This document shows positions 42,928 through 52,600 of a stretch of DNA of 59,723 bases, piece by piece. The DNA is from Prosthecobacter sp. (GTDB lineage Bacteria > Verrucomicrobiota > Verrucomicrobiia > Verrucomicrobiales > Verrucomicrobiaceae): NCBI RefSeq assembly GCF_014879935.1, contig NZ_JACSRD010000195.1, forward strand, positions 1-59,723. The letters are read 5' to 3'. A program made the translations under genes and the position numbers. The notes below the pieces were generated by a model. The model ran no database searches and was not told the origin of the DNA. It saw nothing but the letters and a program-made list of their open reading frames with translations. How positions within the stretch are numbered: position 1 is the first letter of the stretch; each line of letters starts with the position of its first letter.

Positions 42928-45900
42928 TCACTTCTCCAGCAGCTTCTTCACGGTTTCGGCGATCTTCTTCGCACCATCAGGCTCGTAGCCGGTCTTCACA
43001 TAGGCCACGCTGCCGTGCTCATCGATGATGACGGTGTGGGGGATGCCTTCCACGCCGAAGGACTGGCCGATGCGCTGGTTGGCATCAAAAGCCACCTCAA
43101 ACTTCCAGCCACGCGTTTCGAGGAAGGTTTTCACCTGCTCCTTCGCCTCGCCTTGGTTCACGCCGATGAAGCGGACCTTTTGTGGATCGAAACCCGCCAT
43201 CTGGTCGATCATGTCTGGCAGCGATTTGATGCACGGGCCGCACCACGTCGCCCAAAAGTCGAGCACCAGGACTTTGCCCTTCTCCTGCGCCAGATCGAGC
43301 TCCCCACCCGCCAGCAGCGGCAGTTTGAAGGTCTTCGCGGGCTGGTTCAGCAGCGGTGAACTCTGGCCGCCTGACTCCGGCAGCACCGGTTCAGGCGCAT
43401 ACTTCAGCTTCCAGTCCCGCAGGGCGGCCAGGGCGGCGCTTTCCGGTGGAGTGGTGGTGCGGATGATGTGGACTTGCGGCAGCGGCACGCGGCAGTCGCC
43501 CAGAAGCTCGTTTTTGCCGACGACCGCGTCTTGATCGAAACGGTCCACCTTCAGGCCGAGACGGCCGCCGTTGTTGAGCAGCAGCCAGTGCGTGATGACA
43601 GGCGGCACGGCTTGCTCCGCGGCGAAGGCGGCGCTCACTGCATCCGCCGGCTGCACCAGCCAGACGGCGGCCTTCACGCGGTCCCGTGGCACCTGGATCG
43701 TCTCCAAACCGGAGCGGATGGCGAAATGCCGCGCCGTGGCGGCTTCGATCACGCCACGCAGCAGATCACCGTTCGCCGCCAGCAAAGCATGGCGCGGCGG
43801 ATCCTCCTTGCGGAAGCGTGGCACGGTCAGGGCGTGCTCCTTCGACTTGGTGTCCACGATCGGCACCGCCACGCGGCCGGGGGCGATGCGGGCGCTGAAT
43901 TCCTGGATCTTCACCTGCCGCTCGCCATTTCCCCAGAGGCTGAAAGGCTCGATGATGATGCCGCCGCCGCCACGCGGCTTCGCTCCCAGATTGATCCTGC
44001 GGGCGGACACGTTGTTGATGAAGATTTCGAGGTCGTTTTCGCCGGTCACGATGCGCACATTCGCAGGTCCGCTGCTGCTCACGCGGAATTGCCGGTCCAT
44101 CTGGTCACCGCTGGCTTCGAGTCCGAAGCACACCTCGCTGCCCATGTGGCCGAAGAGCAGGTTCGTGCTGGGCGCGGCGGGATTCACGCCTTCGCAGAAC
44201 AGGCGCACCCGCAGCGCGTTGAAGCCGGTGCTCAGCAGCGAGAAGCTGATCTCATTCACCTGCATGAACGAAGGATGCGCCCACGAGCCGCCGGGCTCCA
44301 GCTCCAGCGCCGCCTTGCCACTGCGCTTGACCGTGCTGGCACCGCCACGGATGCGCTGCCAGCCGGGATCTTCGAAGCCATCGAGATTCAGAGGCGCTCC
44401 GCCGAATTGAATCGCCTGCAGCTTGTCGGCAGGCAGATGCTTCACACTCGAGACGCTGGAATCGATGTCCACCTGCCTGGAGTCGATGGCACGGAGTGTT
44501 CCCGGCAGCGTGTCACCGCTGCTCAGGTAGAACAAGGCAGCGGCACGCGTGTCATCGGCCTGAGGCCGGGCCGCACGGGTGATCTGGAAGCTGCCGGCAT
44601 TGATCATGCGGGCTGAATGCAAGCCACCAACCACGCGCCAGCTGGGTTGTGGCTGGCCGTCGCCATCCAGCGTGCCGTGCAGCGCCTTTTTGCTGTCGCC
44701 AATCGTCAGGACATCGAGCGTGTTGAGTGGCGGCGATGAAGGTCCGGGTTTGTTTTCGCGCAGATCGAACCGCCGGGCCTCCCCGAACTTGAAGGACACG
44801 GGATCTTTGCACCAGCCCGTCACCATCGTGGCCACTTCATTGCGCAGGTGCAGCAGCAGGCCGGAGATCCACTCGCCGTCGGCGAACCACAGCTCCGTGC
44901 CTGGCGAAAGCGACCCAAAGAACGGCGAATGCGGCTCCATCTCGATCGCCAGCACCTTGTCCCACGACAGCGTGGTCTGGCTGCCGTTGTCCTTGCTGCG
45001 CAGCGTCAAACCGGCCGCGTCTGCGCTGACGACGGAGGCCTTGAGATGATGACCGTCGCTCAATTCCACGCGGGGTCGCGAGTTGGTCAGATCCGTGGGC
45101 AGCACACCGCTCCATTCGCGGATGCGCAGGCCCTCCAGCCGCAAATCGGGGCCTTTGTTTAGCAGCGTGACTCCGGCGGACATCGTTTCCGGCTGCGGCT
45201 GGCCGCGTGCTTCGGCCTGGACTCGCAGGGCATTGATCTGTGCCTGTGCCGCCCCCTGCACCACGCCGAGAAGGGCGCCGAACAGGCCGCCGCCGGCCGG
45301 CTTCGCATCGTTCGCAGCCTTGGTGTCCTCTTTTTTGGCTGCCTCGGGCGGACGTTCGCTGGCTTCGGCCAGTTTTTTGCCGTCGGCGCTGTAAACCGCG
45401 CAGAGGCCGGTCTTGCGGTTCCATACCAGCGTCAGCGTCGCGCGGTGATCACTCTCCTTCAAAGTCCGCAGCGCTTGAAACGAGCGCCCGTTCAGCACCA
45501 GCTCGTCCATCCAGGTCTCGATGCTGATTTGTTCGGTCGCCGAGGCCTTCAGCGTCAGTTTGAACTCCGGCCGCACCGTGGCGGAGAGATCGAACTGCAT
45601 CTCCACCAGCTCCGGCAGCTCCAGCGGCAGGGTCACACTGCGGTTCCACCCAAACTGCTTCAACGCGGCCCCTCCGACGACACGCCAGAGCTTGTTGTTG
45701 TTTTTGACGTCTTTTTCCACCCAGCCGCTGGTGCTGGTGGGCGCGGCGAAGAGCAGTCCCGCGCCTTTGAGCCGCTTGATGCTGGCCACGGCGCTGCGTT
45801 CGATTTTGATCGTGCCGAAACGGGCCGCCTTCACCGTGACCGTCTTCGCATCCATGGCGATGATGCTGCCGTAAAGCCGCGATCCGTCCGCCATGCGCAG

Positions 45901-46215
45901 GCTGAAGGTCTCCTTCGTCGGCCGGTCTTCCGGCAGTTTGCGGATGCGCCGCAGCACGCTGAGACTGACCTTCAGCGGCTCGGTGAAAATTTCCGAGCGC
46001 CACACCACGTGGTCGTTCGTGATCTCCATCGGATGACCGCCGATCCACTCGCCATTCTCCCAGTGCAGCTCGGAGGCGGGGAGGAGGGTGATGCTGAGAA
46101 GGAGGACAAACGTGGTGAAAATTGACGAATGACGAATGGCGAATGACGAATGGAGCCGCAGACCGGCGCGTGGGCTGCCGTCTCGGGGGTTCGTGGCTGG
46201 AGTGGGGTTCGTCAT
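42928..46215 (-). CDS. Large envelope protein with C-terminal TlpA-like thioredoxin domain
   Basis: The 1095-residue protein has a signal segment (IFTTFVLLLSITLLP) after an unusual N-terminal extension encoded by heptanucleotide repeats. The body (about 50-930) is mostly beta, with recurring units on the theme LSDGHHLKASVVSADAAGLT, LSSGDTLPGTLRAIDSRQVD and ANGDLLRGVIEA, suggesting repeated small domains. Residues 960-1095 form a TlpA/ResA thioredoxin fold with WCGPC active cysteines at 992 and 995 and the cis-Pro motif GIPHTVII. It would act in the periplasm in thiol exchange. The gene starts 6 bases after the squalene-cyclase-like gene, in one operon. Confidence 0.8.
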   Translation of the reverse strand: MTNPTPATNPRDGSPRAGLRLHSSFAIRHSSIFTTFVLLLSITLLPASELHWENGEWIGGHPMEITNDHVVWRSEIFTEPLKVSLSVLRRIRKLPEDRPTKETFSLRMADGSRLYGSIIAMDAKTVTVKAARFGTIKIERSAVASIKRLKGAGLLFAAPTSTSGWVEKDVKNNNKLWRVVGGAALKQFGWNRSVTLPLELPELVEMQFDLSATVRPEFKLTLKASATEQISIETWMDELVLNGRSFQALRTLKESDHRATLTLVWNRKTGLCAVYSADGKKLAEASERPPEAAKKEDTKAANDAKPAGGGLFGALLGVVQGAAQAQINALRVQAEARGQPQPETMSAGVTLLNKGPDLRLEGLRIREWSGVLPTDLTNSRPRVELSDGHHLKASVVSADAAGLTLRSKDNGSQTTLSWDKVLAIEMEPHSPFFGSLSPGTELWFADGEWISGLLLHLRNEVATMVTGWCKDPVSFKFGEARRFDLRENKPGPSSPPLNTLDVLTIGDSKKALHGTLDGDGQPQPSWRVVGGLHSARMINAGSFQITRAARPQADDTRAAALFYLSSGDTLPGTLRAIDSRQVDIDSSVSSVKHLPADKLQAIQFGGAPLNLDGFEDPGWQRIRGGASTVKRSGKAALELEPGGSWAHPSFMQVNEISFSLLSTGFNALRVRLFCEGVNPAAPSTNLLFGHMGSEVCFGLEASGDQMDRQFRVSSSGPANVRIVTGENDLEIFINNVSARRINLGAKPRGGGGIIIEPFSLWGNGERQVKIQEFSARIAPGRVAVPIVDTKSKEHALTVPRFRKEDPPRHALLAANGDLLRGVIEAATARHFAIRSGLETIQVPRDRVKAAVWLVQPADAVSAAFAAEQAVPPVITHWLLLNNGGRLGLKVDRFDQDAVVGKNELLGDCRVPLPQVHIIRTTTPPESAALAALRDWKLKYAPEPVLPESGGQSSPLLNQPAKTFKLPLLAGGELDLAQEKGKVLVLDFWATWCGPCIKSLPDMIDQMAGFDPQKVRFIGVNQGEAKEQVKTFLETRGWKFEVAFDANQRIGQSFGVEGIPHTVIIDEHGSVAYVKTGYEPDGAKKIAETVKKLLEK
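46124..46151 (+). repeat. Four heptanucleotide repeats inside TlpA-like gene
   Basis: GACGAAT, GACGAAT, GGCGAAT, GACGAAT lie in tandem. On the coding (minus) strand they give the HSSFAIRHSS segment, between the start codon and the signal-peptide core. Confidence 0.75.
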
Positions 46216-46221
46216 GCCGCG

Positions 46222-47295
46222 TCAGCGTTCGTAGATGGGCAGGAAGCGATAATTGAGCCCCAACGCCAGCAGGGACATGCCGGTGGCGTAGGCGTCGTTG
46301 TTGAAGCTGCCGTCCGCCGCCTGTGTGTCGCCCAGCGCGCGGGCGGTGGCGGTGTTCCACTTCTGCCACGACGCGTAGTCGCTCTGGAACAAGGCCTGCG
46401 CCATGTAGTAGCGGAAGTACTCCCTGTAGTTGCCCTCGTTGTGCTCCAGGCGGTCGGTGATGTGCTTCAGGGTGGCCTTGAACTCATCGCTGTCCTTGTG
46501 CTTCGACACCGCGGCCACCAGCGTGGCGATGGCGCTGCGGTTCATCGACTCACCAAAGCCGCCAAAACCACCGGCATAGGCCACGCTGCCGTCCTTCCCC
46601 GTGCTGCGGCGCATGTACTCCAGCGCGGCGTCGATGACCTCGTCGGCCACTTCCATGCCTGCGTTGCGTGCGGCCAGCAGGCCCATCAGCACGGCGCCCG
46701 TCACCGAGGTGTCAGCGTCCGTGGAGTTGGGCATGTACCGCCAGCCGCCCCAGCGGTTCACCTTTTGCGCGGTGCCGGCGCAGCGGATGGCCAGATCGAG
46801 CGCCTGTCCGATCGTGCGCACCGGTTTCTCTCCTTCCCACAGCAGGGCCTCGTCCACCGCTCCATAGGCCTCGGACAGGGCCAGCATCGCGAAACCATGA
46901 TGATACATGCTGTTCGGCAGGTAACCCGTGGTGGCGTCCTGCGACCGGATCATCGCCCGCAGCGCACGCCGGATGTTCGGCGCGTAGCGGCTGAAGTTCG
47001 GATCCTCCCCGCTGGCCAGAAACGCCATGACACAGATGCCATCCACGCCCGCGCCATCGTTGCTGCCCTGCCAGCCGCCTTGGTCGGACTGCTTCGACGC
47101 CAGCCACGCCAGACCGCGCTCATACACCGTCTCCACCTCCTGCGGAATGGCGCCGCCGAAGCGCAGGGCGGGGTCTTGGGCGCGAAGAGCAAAGGGCGAA
47201 GGGCAAAGGGCAGCACCCCAGCCATAAATCGCAACAAGGGCCATTCGCTGCCAGTGCCCTTCGCCCTTCGCCCTTCGCTCTTCGCTCTTGTTCAT
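46222..47295 (-). CDS. Squalene-cyclase/prenyltransferase-fold protein, exported
   Basis: The 357-residue protein has repeated helix-turn motifs typical of the alpha/alpha-toroid of terpene cyclases and prenyltransferases: RGLAWLASKQSDQGGWQGSN, GWRYMPNSTDADTSVTGAVL, GSVAYAGGFGGFGESMNRSA and GDTQAADGSFNNDAYATGMS. It lacks the DXDD acid of true squalene cyclases, and it is half their length. Such exported single-domain toroids are common in Planctomycetes/Verrucomicrobia and have no known function. The ATG at 47295 overlaps the upstream stop (ATGA); an alternative ATG at 47244 begins nearer the signal core and would skip the heptanucleotide-encoded part. Confidence 0.8.
   Translation of the reverse strand: MNKSEERRAKGEGHWQRMALVAIYGWGAALCPSPFALRAQDPALRFGGAIPQEVETVYERGLAWLASKQSDQGGWQGSNDGAGVDGICVMAFLASGEDPNFSRYAPNIRRALRAMIRSQDATTGYLPNSMYHHGFAMLALSEAYGAVDEALLWEGEKPVRTIGQALDLAIRCAGTAQKVNRWGGWRYMPNSTDADTSVTGAVLMGLLAARNAGMEVADEVIDAALEYMRRSTGKDGSVAYAGGFGGFGESMNRSAIATLVAAVSKHKDSDEFKATLKHITDRLEHNEGNYREYFRYYMAQALFQSDYASWQKWNTATARALGDTQAADGSFNNDAYATGMSLLALGLNYRFLPIYER
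47182..47209 (+). repeat. Heptanucleotide array after signal-peptide region
   Basis: GCGAAGA, GCAAAGG, GCGAAGG and GCAAAGG run in tandem inside the toroid protein gene, just after the hydrophobic signal core. It is in inverted orientation to the array at 47257-47290. Confidence 0.75.
47257..47290 (-). repeat. Heptanucleotide array at the start of the toroid protein gene
   Basis: On the plus strand the units are CCCTTCG three times, CTCTTCG, then CTCTTG. On the coding strand they encode EERRAKGEGH immediately after the first Met-Asn-Lys. Together with 47182-47209 they form an inverted pair around the signal sequence. Confidence 0.75.
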
Positions 47296-49640
47296 TGGTC
47301 GATGATCATTCCTCCGTTAAACAAGTTCTGCCCCGCGTTCCCGCCCTGCTTCAGGCGTTGGTCGTGGCTGGTCTTGATGCCCTCCCAATACTGCATGGCG
47401 TCGGGCAGGTCGCGTTCTTTGACCAGCTTCCACTGCTCGGGCGTCAGGATCGCCTGCAACTCCTTCTCCGGAACTCCGCCCAGCGGCACCAGCGCGTAGT
47501 AGTATTGCAGGAACCACTGGAACGACATGTGGCGCTCGATCTCCGGCAGATACTCGGCCACGACGTTCCGGATCGCTTCCTCGAGCTTCGCGCTTTGATC
47601 CGTGCTCAGGCGGCGACGGCGATCCAGTTCCGACACGCTCATGGCCGCCATCGCCCCCAGGCGGTACTTCAGTCGCGCATCCGTCACCTCCTTGAGCCGC
47701 TGGCGCTGCCCGGCATCGAGGCTGGTGCTCAGAGCCGTCTGCCACAGCGCTGAATTTTGCGCGGCGCCTTCCATCCGGCCAAAAGAGACCCGTTCCGTGG
47801 CCGCGAGGGCCTGCAGGACGTTTTTCGGCGTGGCTGACTGCACCGTCTGACGCACATAGCGCTCCGTGTTCTGCCGCCACAGCCCCAGGCTCTCTTCCAC
47901 GGCCCCTTTGGCCGCCGTGGTGAGACGGGCCACCACGTCTGGAGGCAGGCTCAGCACGCGCTGGGCGTCCTCGACCAGCGGCATCATGTTTTCGAGCACC
48001 CGTTTGCGCTCGGTCACGAACAGTTTGTAAAGGTGCGCGGCGATCGCCACCTCCATGTCTCCGACCTCGCCGGAGGTGGAGGCCTTTGGAATGGCATTGC
48101 GCGACGAGCCTCCCGCCGGCCTGACCAGTTCCACCCAGCGTGCGTGCTGTTTGTCATCCAGGATGTCGCGCACGAGCTTCTCCTCCACCTTTCCGGCCCG
48201 CTGGAACAACTGCACCGGGTTGTAGCTCCAGTATTGCTGGCTGCGCTGGCCGATCAGCGGCTCCATCGCCGTCATCAGCAGCGGTTCGAGCCTGTCGCGT
48301 TGCCCGGCGCTCAGGACCAGCGTCTTGTCCATTTCCGCCAGGCAGGCCCGTGCCGTCGCCCGGGTCGTGCGTTCCCTGCGCTGGGTCGTGTCCGACTCCA
48401 GATGAGCCAGCTCGGCCTCGGAGAGGATCTTTTTCAAGCCATCCTTCCACACTGGCAGCGCTCCGGCCGCCTGCTCCTCGCTGACGCCAAAATAGACATT
48501 CCCGGCCACCCGCTTGCGTTCCGTGGCCGTGTAGTTGCGTGCCTGTTGCAGCCAGCCTGTGCGTGCCTGCTGCAATGACTGGTCGATCGCCTCCTTCGAC
48601 AGCGTCTCCAGCGCCTTCTGCCTTTCCTTGTCCAGGTTCAACGTGACGGCCATGTTGTCGATCTCCGTGTTCAAGGCGGTCTCCATCTGCTGCCGCGCCT
48701 GCTGTTCTGACGGCTTCATCATGTCCTCCAGCTCCGCCTGGAGCTTCGCATGCTCCTCCGCCTCCACCTTGAGCCAGGCTGTCATCAGCGGCGCTGGCAG
48801 CACCTTGGCCGCAGTTTCCTGCCAGAGCTTGTCCCAGGCCTCCCCACGCGGCCGGTCAAAGCGCACATAGAAATAGCTGCGGCCCATGATGTTCTTCCGT
48901 GCCGCCGGAACCATCGTGCGCAGCATCTCCGCCGCGCGTTTGCGCTCCGAGTCCACCAGCCGCGTCAGCAGCGCGTCCGCCGCTTTCTCCAGCGCCTTCC
49001 CGTTCGCTTCATCGAGTTTCAGCGCGGTCTTCATCAGGGTGATCTTTGCCTGCAAGTCGTCGTTCATCGGTCCTCGGGCCTCTCCACCCCATCGCGTGAG
49101 ATAACGGTCGATTTCGTTGCCAAGTTCCGTCTTTGCCTTCGCCTCCACATCACCCCAGGCCTTGAATCGTTCTGCGCCCAGCGTGCTTTCCAGCGTGGCG
49201 AGCCACTGTTGGTCCTCCTGTGGCGGCGTCCAGCCTTCCACCGGCTCGTTCGACGCGGCGATTTCAGGCTTCCACGTCCCCACATGACGCAAGGCCGCCG
49301 TTTCAGACGTGCGCGAAAGATACGTCCGCATCGCCAGCGTGGCCGGTTGCTTCCAGGCTTTCACGGCACCTTCCACCGCCTTGTCTGCCGCGGATTGCAG
49401 GGCAGCCTTTTCATCCGCCGTCAGCTTCGCCGCGTCATCGATGGCCTTGATCACCTCCTCCATGTGCGCGGCCAGTTGCTTCTGCTTTTCCGGGCCGCAG
49501 AGCTCGATGAACTCGCCCAGCGCCTTCTCCACCTGGTCCGAAAGCGGCTTTTTCAACTCCGCACGGGTGTGATAGGTCTGCGCCGCCGCGAAACCGGAGA
49601 GAACAAGCCAGAGAGTGAGGACAAGCGCAGGCCGCATCAT
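47292..49640 (-). CDS. Exported helical repeat protein, unknown function
   Basis: The 782-residue protein starts with a signal peptide (MMRPALVLTLWLVLSGFAAA). I do not recognise a family. A degenerate helical unit recurs about five times: LTADEKAALQSAADKAVEGA, LNLDKERQKALETLSKEAID, LVLSAGQRDRLEPLLMTAME, LSLPPDVVARLTTAAKGAVE and RRLSTDQSAKLEEAIRNVVA. Each is followed some distance later by a Trp- and Leu-rich segment such as ILTPEQWKLVKERD. The L-T-x-x-Q theme recalls periplasmic CpxP/Spy chaperones. The gene is joined by ATGA overlaps to both neighbours (DUF4175-like upstream, toroid protein downstream). Confidence 0.75.
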   Translation of the reverse strand: MMRPALVLTLWLVLSGFAAAQTYHTRAELKKPLSDQVEKALGEFIELCGPEKQKQLAAHMEEVIKAIDDAAKLTADEKAALQSAADKAVEGAVKAWKQPATLAMRTYLSRTSETAALRHVGTWKPEIAASNEPVEGWTPPQEDQQWLATLESTLGAERFKAWGDVEAKAKTELGNEIDRYLTRWGGEARGPMNDDLQAKITLMKTALKLDEANGKALEKAADALLTRLVDSERKRAAEMLRTMVPAARKNIMGRSYFYVRFDRPRGEAWDKLWQETAAKVLPAPLMTAWLKVEAEEHAKLQAELEDMMKPSEQQARQQMETALNTEIDNMAVTLNLDKERQKALETLSKEAIDQSLQQARTGWLQQARNYTATERKRVAGNVYFGVSEEQAAGALPVWKDGLKKILSEAELAHLESDTTQRRERTTRATARACLAEMDKTLVLSAGQRDRLEPLLMTAMEPLIGQRSQQYWSYNPVQLFQRAGKVEEKLVRDILDDKQHARWVELVRPAGGSSRNAIPKASTSGEVGDMEVAIAAHLYKLFVTERKRVLENMMPLVEDAQRVLSLPPDVVARLTTAAKGAVEESLGLWRQNTERYVRQTVQSATPKNVLQALAATERVSFGRMEGAAQNSALWQTALSTSLDAGQRQRLKEVTDARLKYRLGAMAAMSVSELDRRRRLSTDQSAKLEEAIRNVVAEYLPEIERHMSFQWFLQYYYALVPLGGVPEKELQAILTPEQWKLVKERDLPDAMQYWEGIKTSHDQRLKQGGNAGQNLFNGGMIIDQ

Positions 49641-52600
49641 CGATCACCGGCCTCCAGCTTGTTGAAATAGGCATCGAGTCCCGTCTTGAACTCCTCCGGC
49701 AGCTCCCGTCCGGCTTTTCCGGTCGATTGGCCCACCGGCCGCGCTTCAGCCTTTGTCTCGGCGTCTGAACCGTCGCCCAGATCCGCCAGCGCCGCTTCCG
49801 ACGCTGCCGCCGCCGTGCCGCCGCCACCGGGATTCGATCCCCCGCCGCCACCGCCCTTGGAACCCTGCCGTTTGGCCTGGAGCAACAGCTCGATCGCCTC
49901 CGTCTCCGCGGCGATCGCCGGATCTCCAGTGTCGGCCTTGTCCAGCAGGCCTGCGGCTTCCATCATCACGTCCATGGTCGCGCCCAGCAGTCGCAGTTCG
50001 CGGCTGAATTTGTCCTTCCCCTGCGGCAGGTGCAGGATGTCGTCGAACGCGCCTCGAACGCTCGCCTGGATGCCGAACTGCTTCGAGGCCAGGTTCGCCG
50101 CCTGCCGCCCGTGCTCCGCGCTCTTCAGCGCTGGCTTCGCATTCTCCAGCTCCCGCGTCTCGTCACGCAGTTTCATCTCATCACGCAGCGCCTTCATCAC
50201 CTGCAGCACGATTTCAGGCGGCAGGCTGTCGGCGCTGCACGAGCTGCACGCCTTGCACTCGCTCGCCGCCACCATTTCCTCCGCCCAGCGGTCAAAAGTG
50301 TCCGCCCAGAACTCCGCGCCCGCCATGCTGCTGCCACTCAGGTTCACCGCCGCCTGATCGCCCAGATACTGCAGCACCTTCACCACCTGCGTGTCTTTCA
50401 TCTGCCCGATGACGTTCTTGAAATGCATCTCCGGCTTGCGCGCATAGTAGGCCTCCAGATCGCTCTGAATCAGGCGCACCACCTCGCTCTGCTTCTTTTC
50501 GTGCTCGGCGATGTCCGCGGCCTCCTTCACCGGCTTGCGGTCCAGGCCGAAGGCGCTCAGCGTCTTCGTGTTCAGGTCTTTCGCGGCGATCATCTGGTCC
50601 CGTGACGCCTTTTTCAGGCGTTTCACAAACGTGCTCGCCTCCAGGCTCGCCAGCACGGCCGCCAGTTCGTCGGAAACCTTCGCAAACTCCGCCAGCAGCA
50701 GCTTCTGCTCGTCAATTGCCTCGTCCATCTTCTGCTGCGCCTGAGTTTCCGCCGGCTTCGCCTCCTCCTCACCCTCTTTCTTCTTCGACGCGGCCGCTGC
50801 CAGCTGTGTTGTCGGCAGTTTCATCCCGCCGGGCGACGGCGGTGCTGGCTTGGCGCTTTCATCAGCCGCCTTCGGCTCCGTCTTGCTCATCGATCCCTCA
50901 CGATCCGCGATGCTCGGCTTGTTTTCTTTCTTCGACTCCTCCGTCGAAGCCTTCCCGCCCTGCGTCCCCTTCGGCAACTCCGCTCCGTTCGCGATCTGCG
51001 GCGCACTTGGCTTCCCCGCCTTGCTTTCGCCCCCTTGCGGCTTCTGATCACTCGGCGGCTTGTTCCCGCTTGGCGAACTCTCCGCCCTTTGCCCTTCGCC
51101 CTTCGCGCCCGCTTGGGCCCCCGAACTCTGTTTCAACAACTCCGCCACGCTCGGCATGCGGTTCCTGGCGATGTCCTGCAGCGATTTGAGCATCGTCGCC
51201 CACGATTCGAGCCGCTGCGCGTCGAACTCATCGTTCCGCGTCGCCTGTTCCACCAAACTGCGGCCGCTTTGGTTCAACGAGCTCAGCCGCGATCCGTTCG
51301 CGGTCTCCGCGCTGGCCTGCTGCGCGATGCGGCGGCGGTTTTCCGGGCGGTCCAGCTCCGCGGCGGTCAATTGGCGCAGTTCCCGGTTCGTTGCGTGCAG
51401 TTGCTGCTCGCGCTCATAGGTCTCGCGCGCCGACTCCAGCCACTTGCCGAACTGCTCCGTCAGCCAAAGCGCGTGATCCGTCTTGTTCAGCACGTGCAGC
51501 ACAAACGCGGCCGAATACGCCCGCTTCCGGTCCGGCAGGTAATCCTCCGCCCAGGCGCGGATTTCGAGCGTCTGCGGCTCCACGCCGTCACGTGACGCGC
51601 AAAACGTCGCCTTGGCAGCCAGCTCCTTCTTCTCCGGCGCTCCTGCGGCGGCGATGCGGTCTCCTTTCGTCTTGTCGTCATTCACGCTCCGCCACTCCAG
51701 GCCCATGCGCCGGACACCGAAGTCATCCTGCACATTCACATCGAAAACGACCACTTCAGAATCGAGCACCACCTGCTCCAAAGTCTCCCGACGGGCGGCG
51801 AGACGCGGTGGCTCGTCCTTCACCGCACGAATCCTCAAAACGAGCGGCTCCAGCGGCGTGAGCCCGTCACGATCCCTCCACATCACCCGCTTCTCCGTGT
51901 CAGCCGTCACCGGTTCATAGGAGGTCTTGATCGTTTCGCCCGAAACCGGCTGCGGCTCGCCATTCACCTGCGCGCTGGCCAGTTCCCGCGAAGCCGTGGC
52001 CTCCAGCGCCGCCTGTGAACCCGTCAGCACGTTGATGGTGCCACTCCGTGCGTCGATGACCGGCTCGGTCTTGTATTGCAGATAAGCCGGAAGCCGTGTG
52101 CGCAGCGCCAGCGCGGTCAATTCCGGCCGCAGGCGGGGCAGAATGCTCACCGTCTTTCGCACATCGCCCAGAGACACCTTCAGCTCGACGTCTGATTTCT
52201 GCGGCGGAAACGCCCATGGATACCTGCCGTCCGTCAAAGCGCTCACGATCACTGGCTGGCCATCGATCCACGCCTTCGCCTGCTGCGGCGACCAGCGCGT
52301 GTCTTTTTGCAGATGCACCGCCAGGTCAAACGGCTCCGCATACGGCACTACCAGCCGCTTCGGCAGCGCCTCAATCTTCGCGAAGGTGAAGCGCTCAATG
52401 TTCTTCCACGGCATCAGCCAGCGGGCCAGGCTGTTTTTCGCTGCTTCATGAACGCCGAACCATGCAGCGACAAAAACAACAATCAGAGCGCTCGCTGCCC
52501 ACGTCCAGCGCTTGAGCAGCGTCGTCGGCATGCCCGGCTTCAGATCGCGATCTTGCACAGCCTTGGCCGCTTGCTCCATCGCGGCCTGCACCAGTCGCTC

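Noticed and set aside
46124-47290. Tandem heptanucleotide units as a CRISPR array
   Set aside because: Units are 7 bases with no spacers and no cas genes are present.
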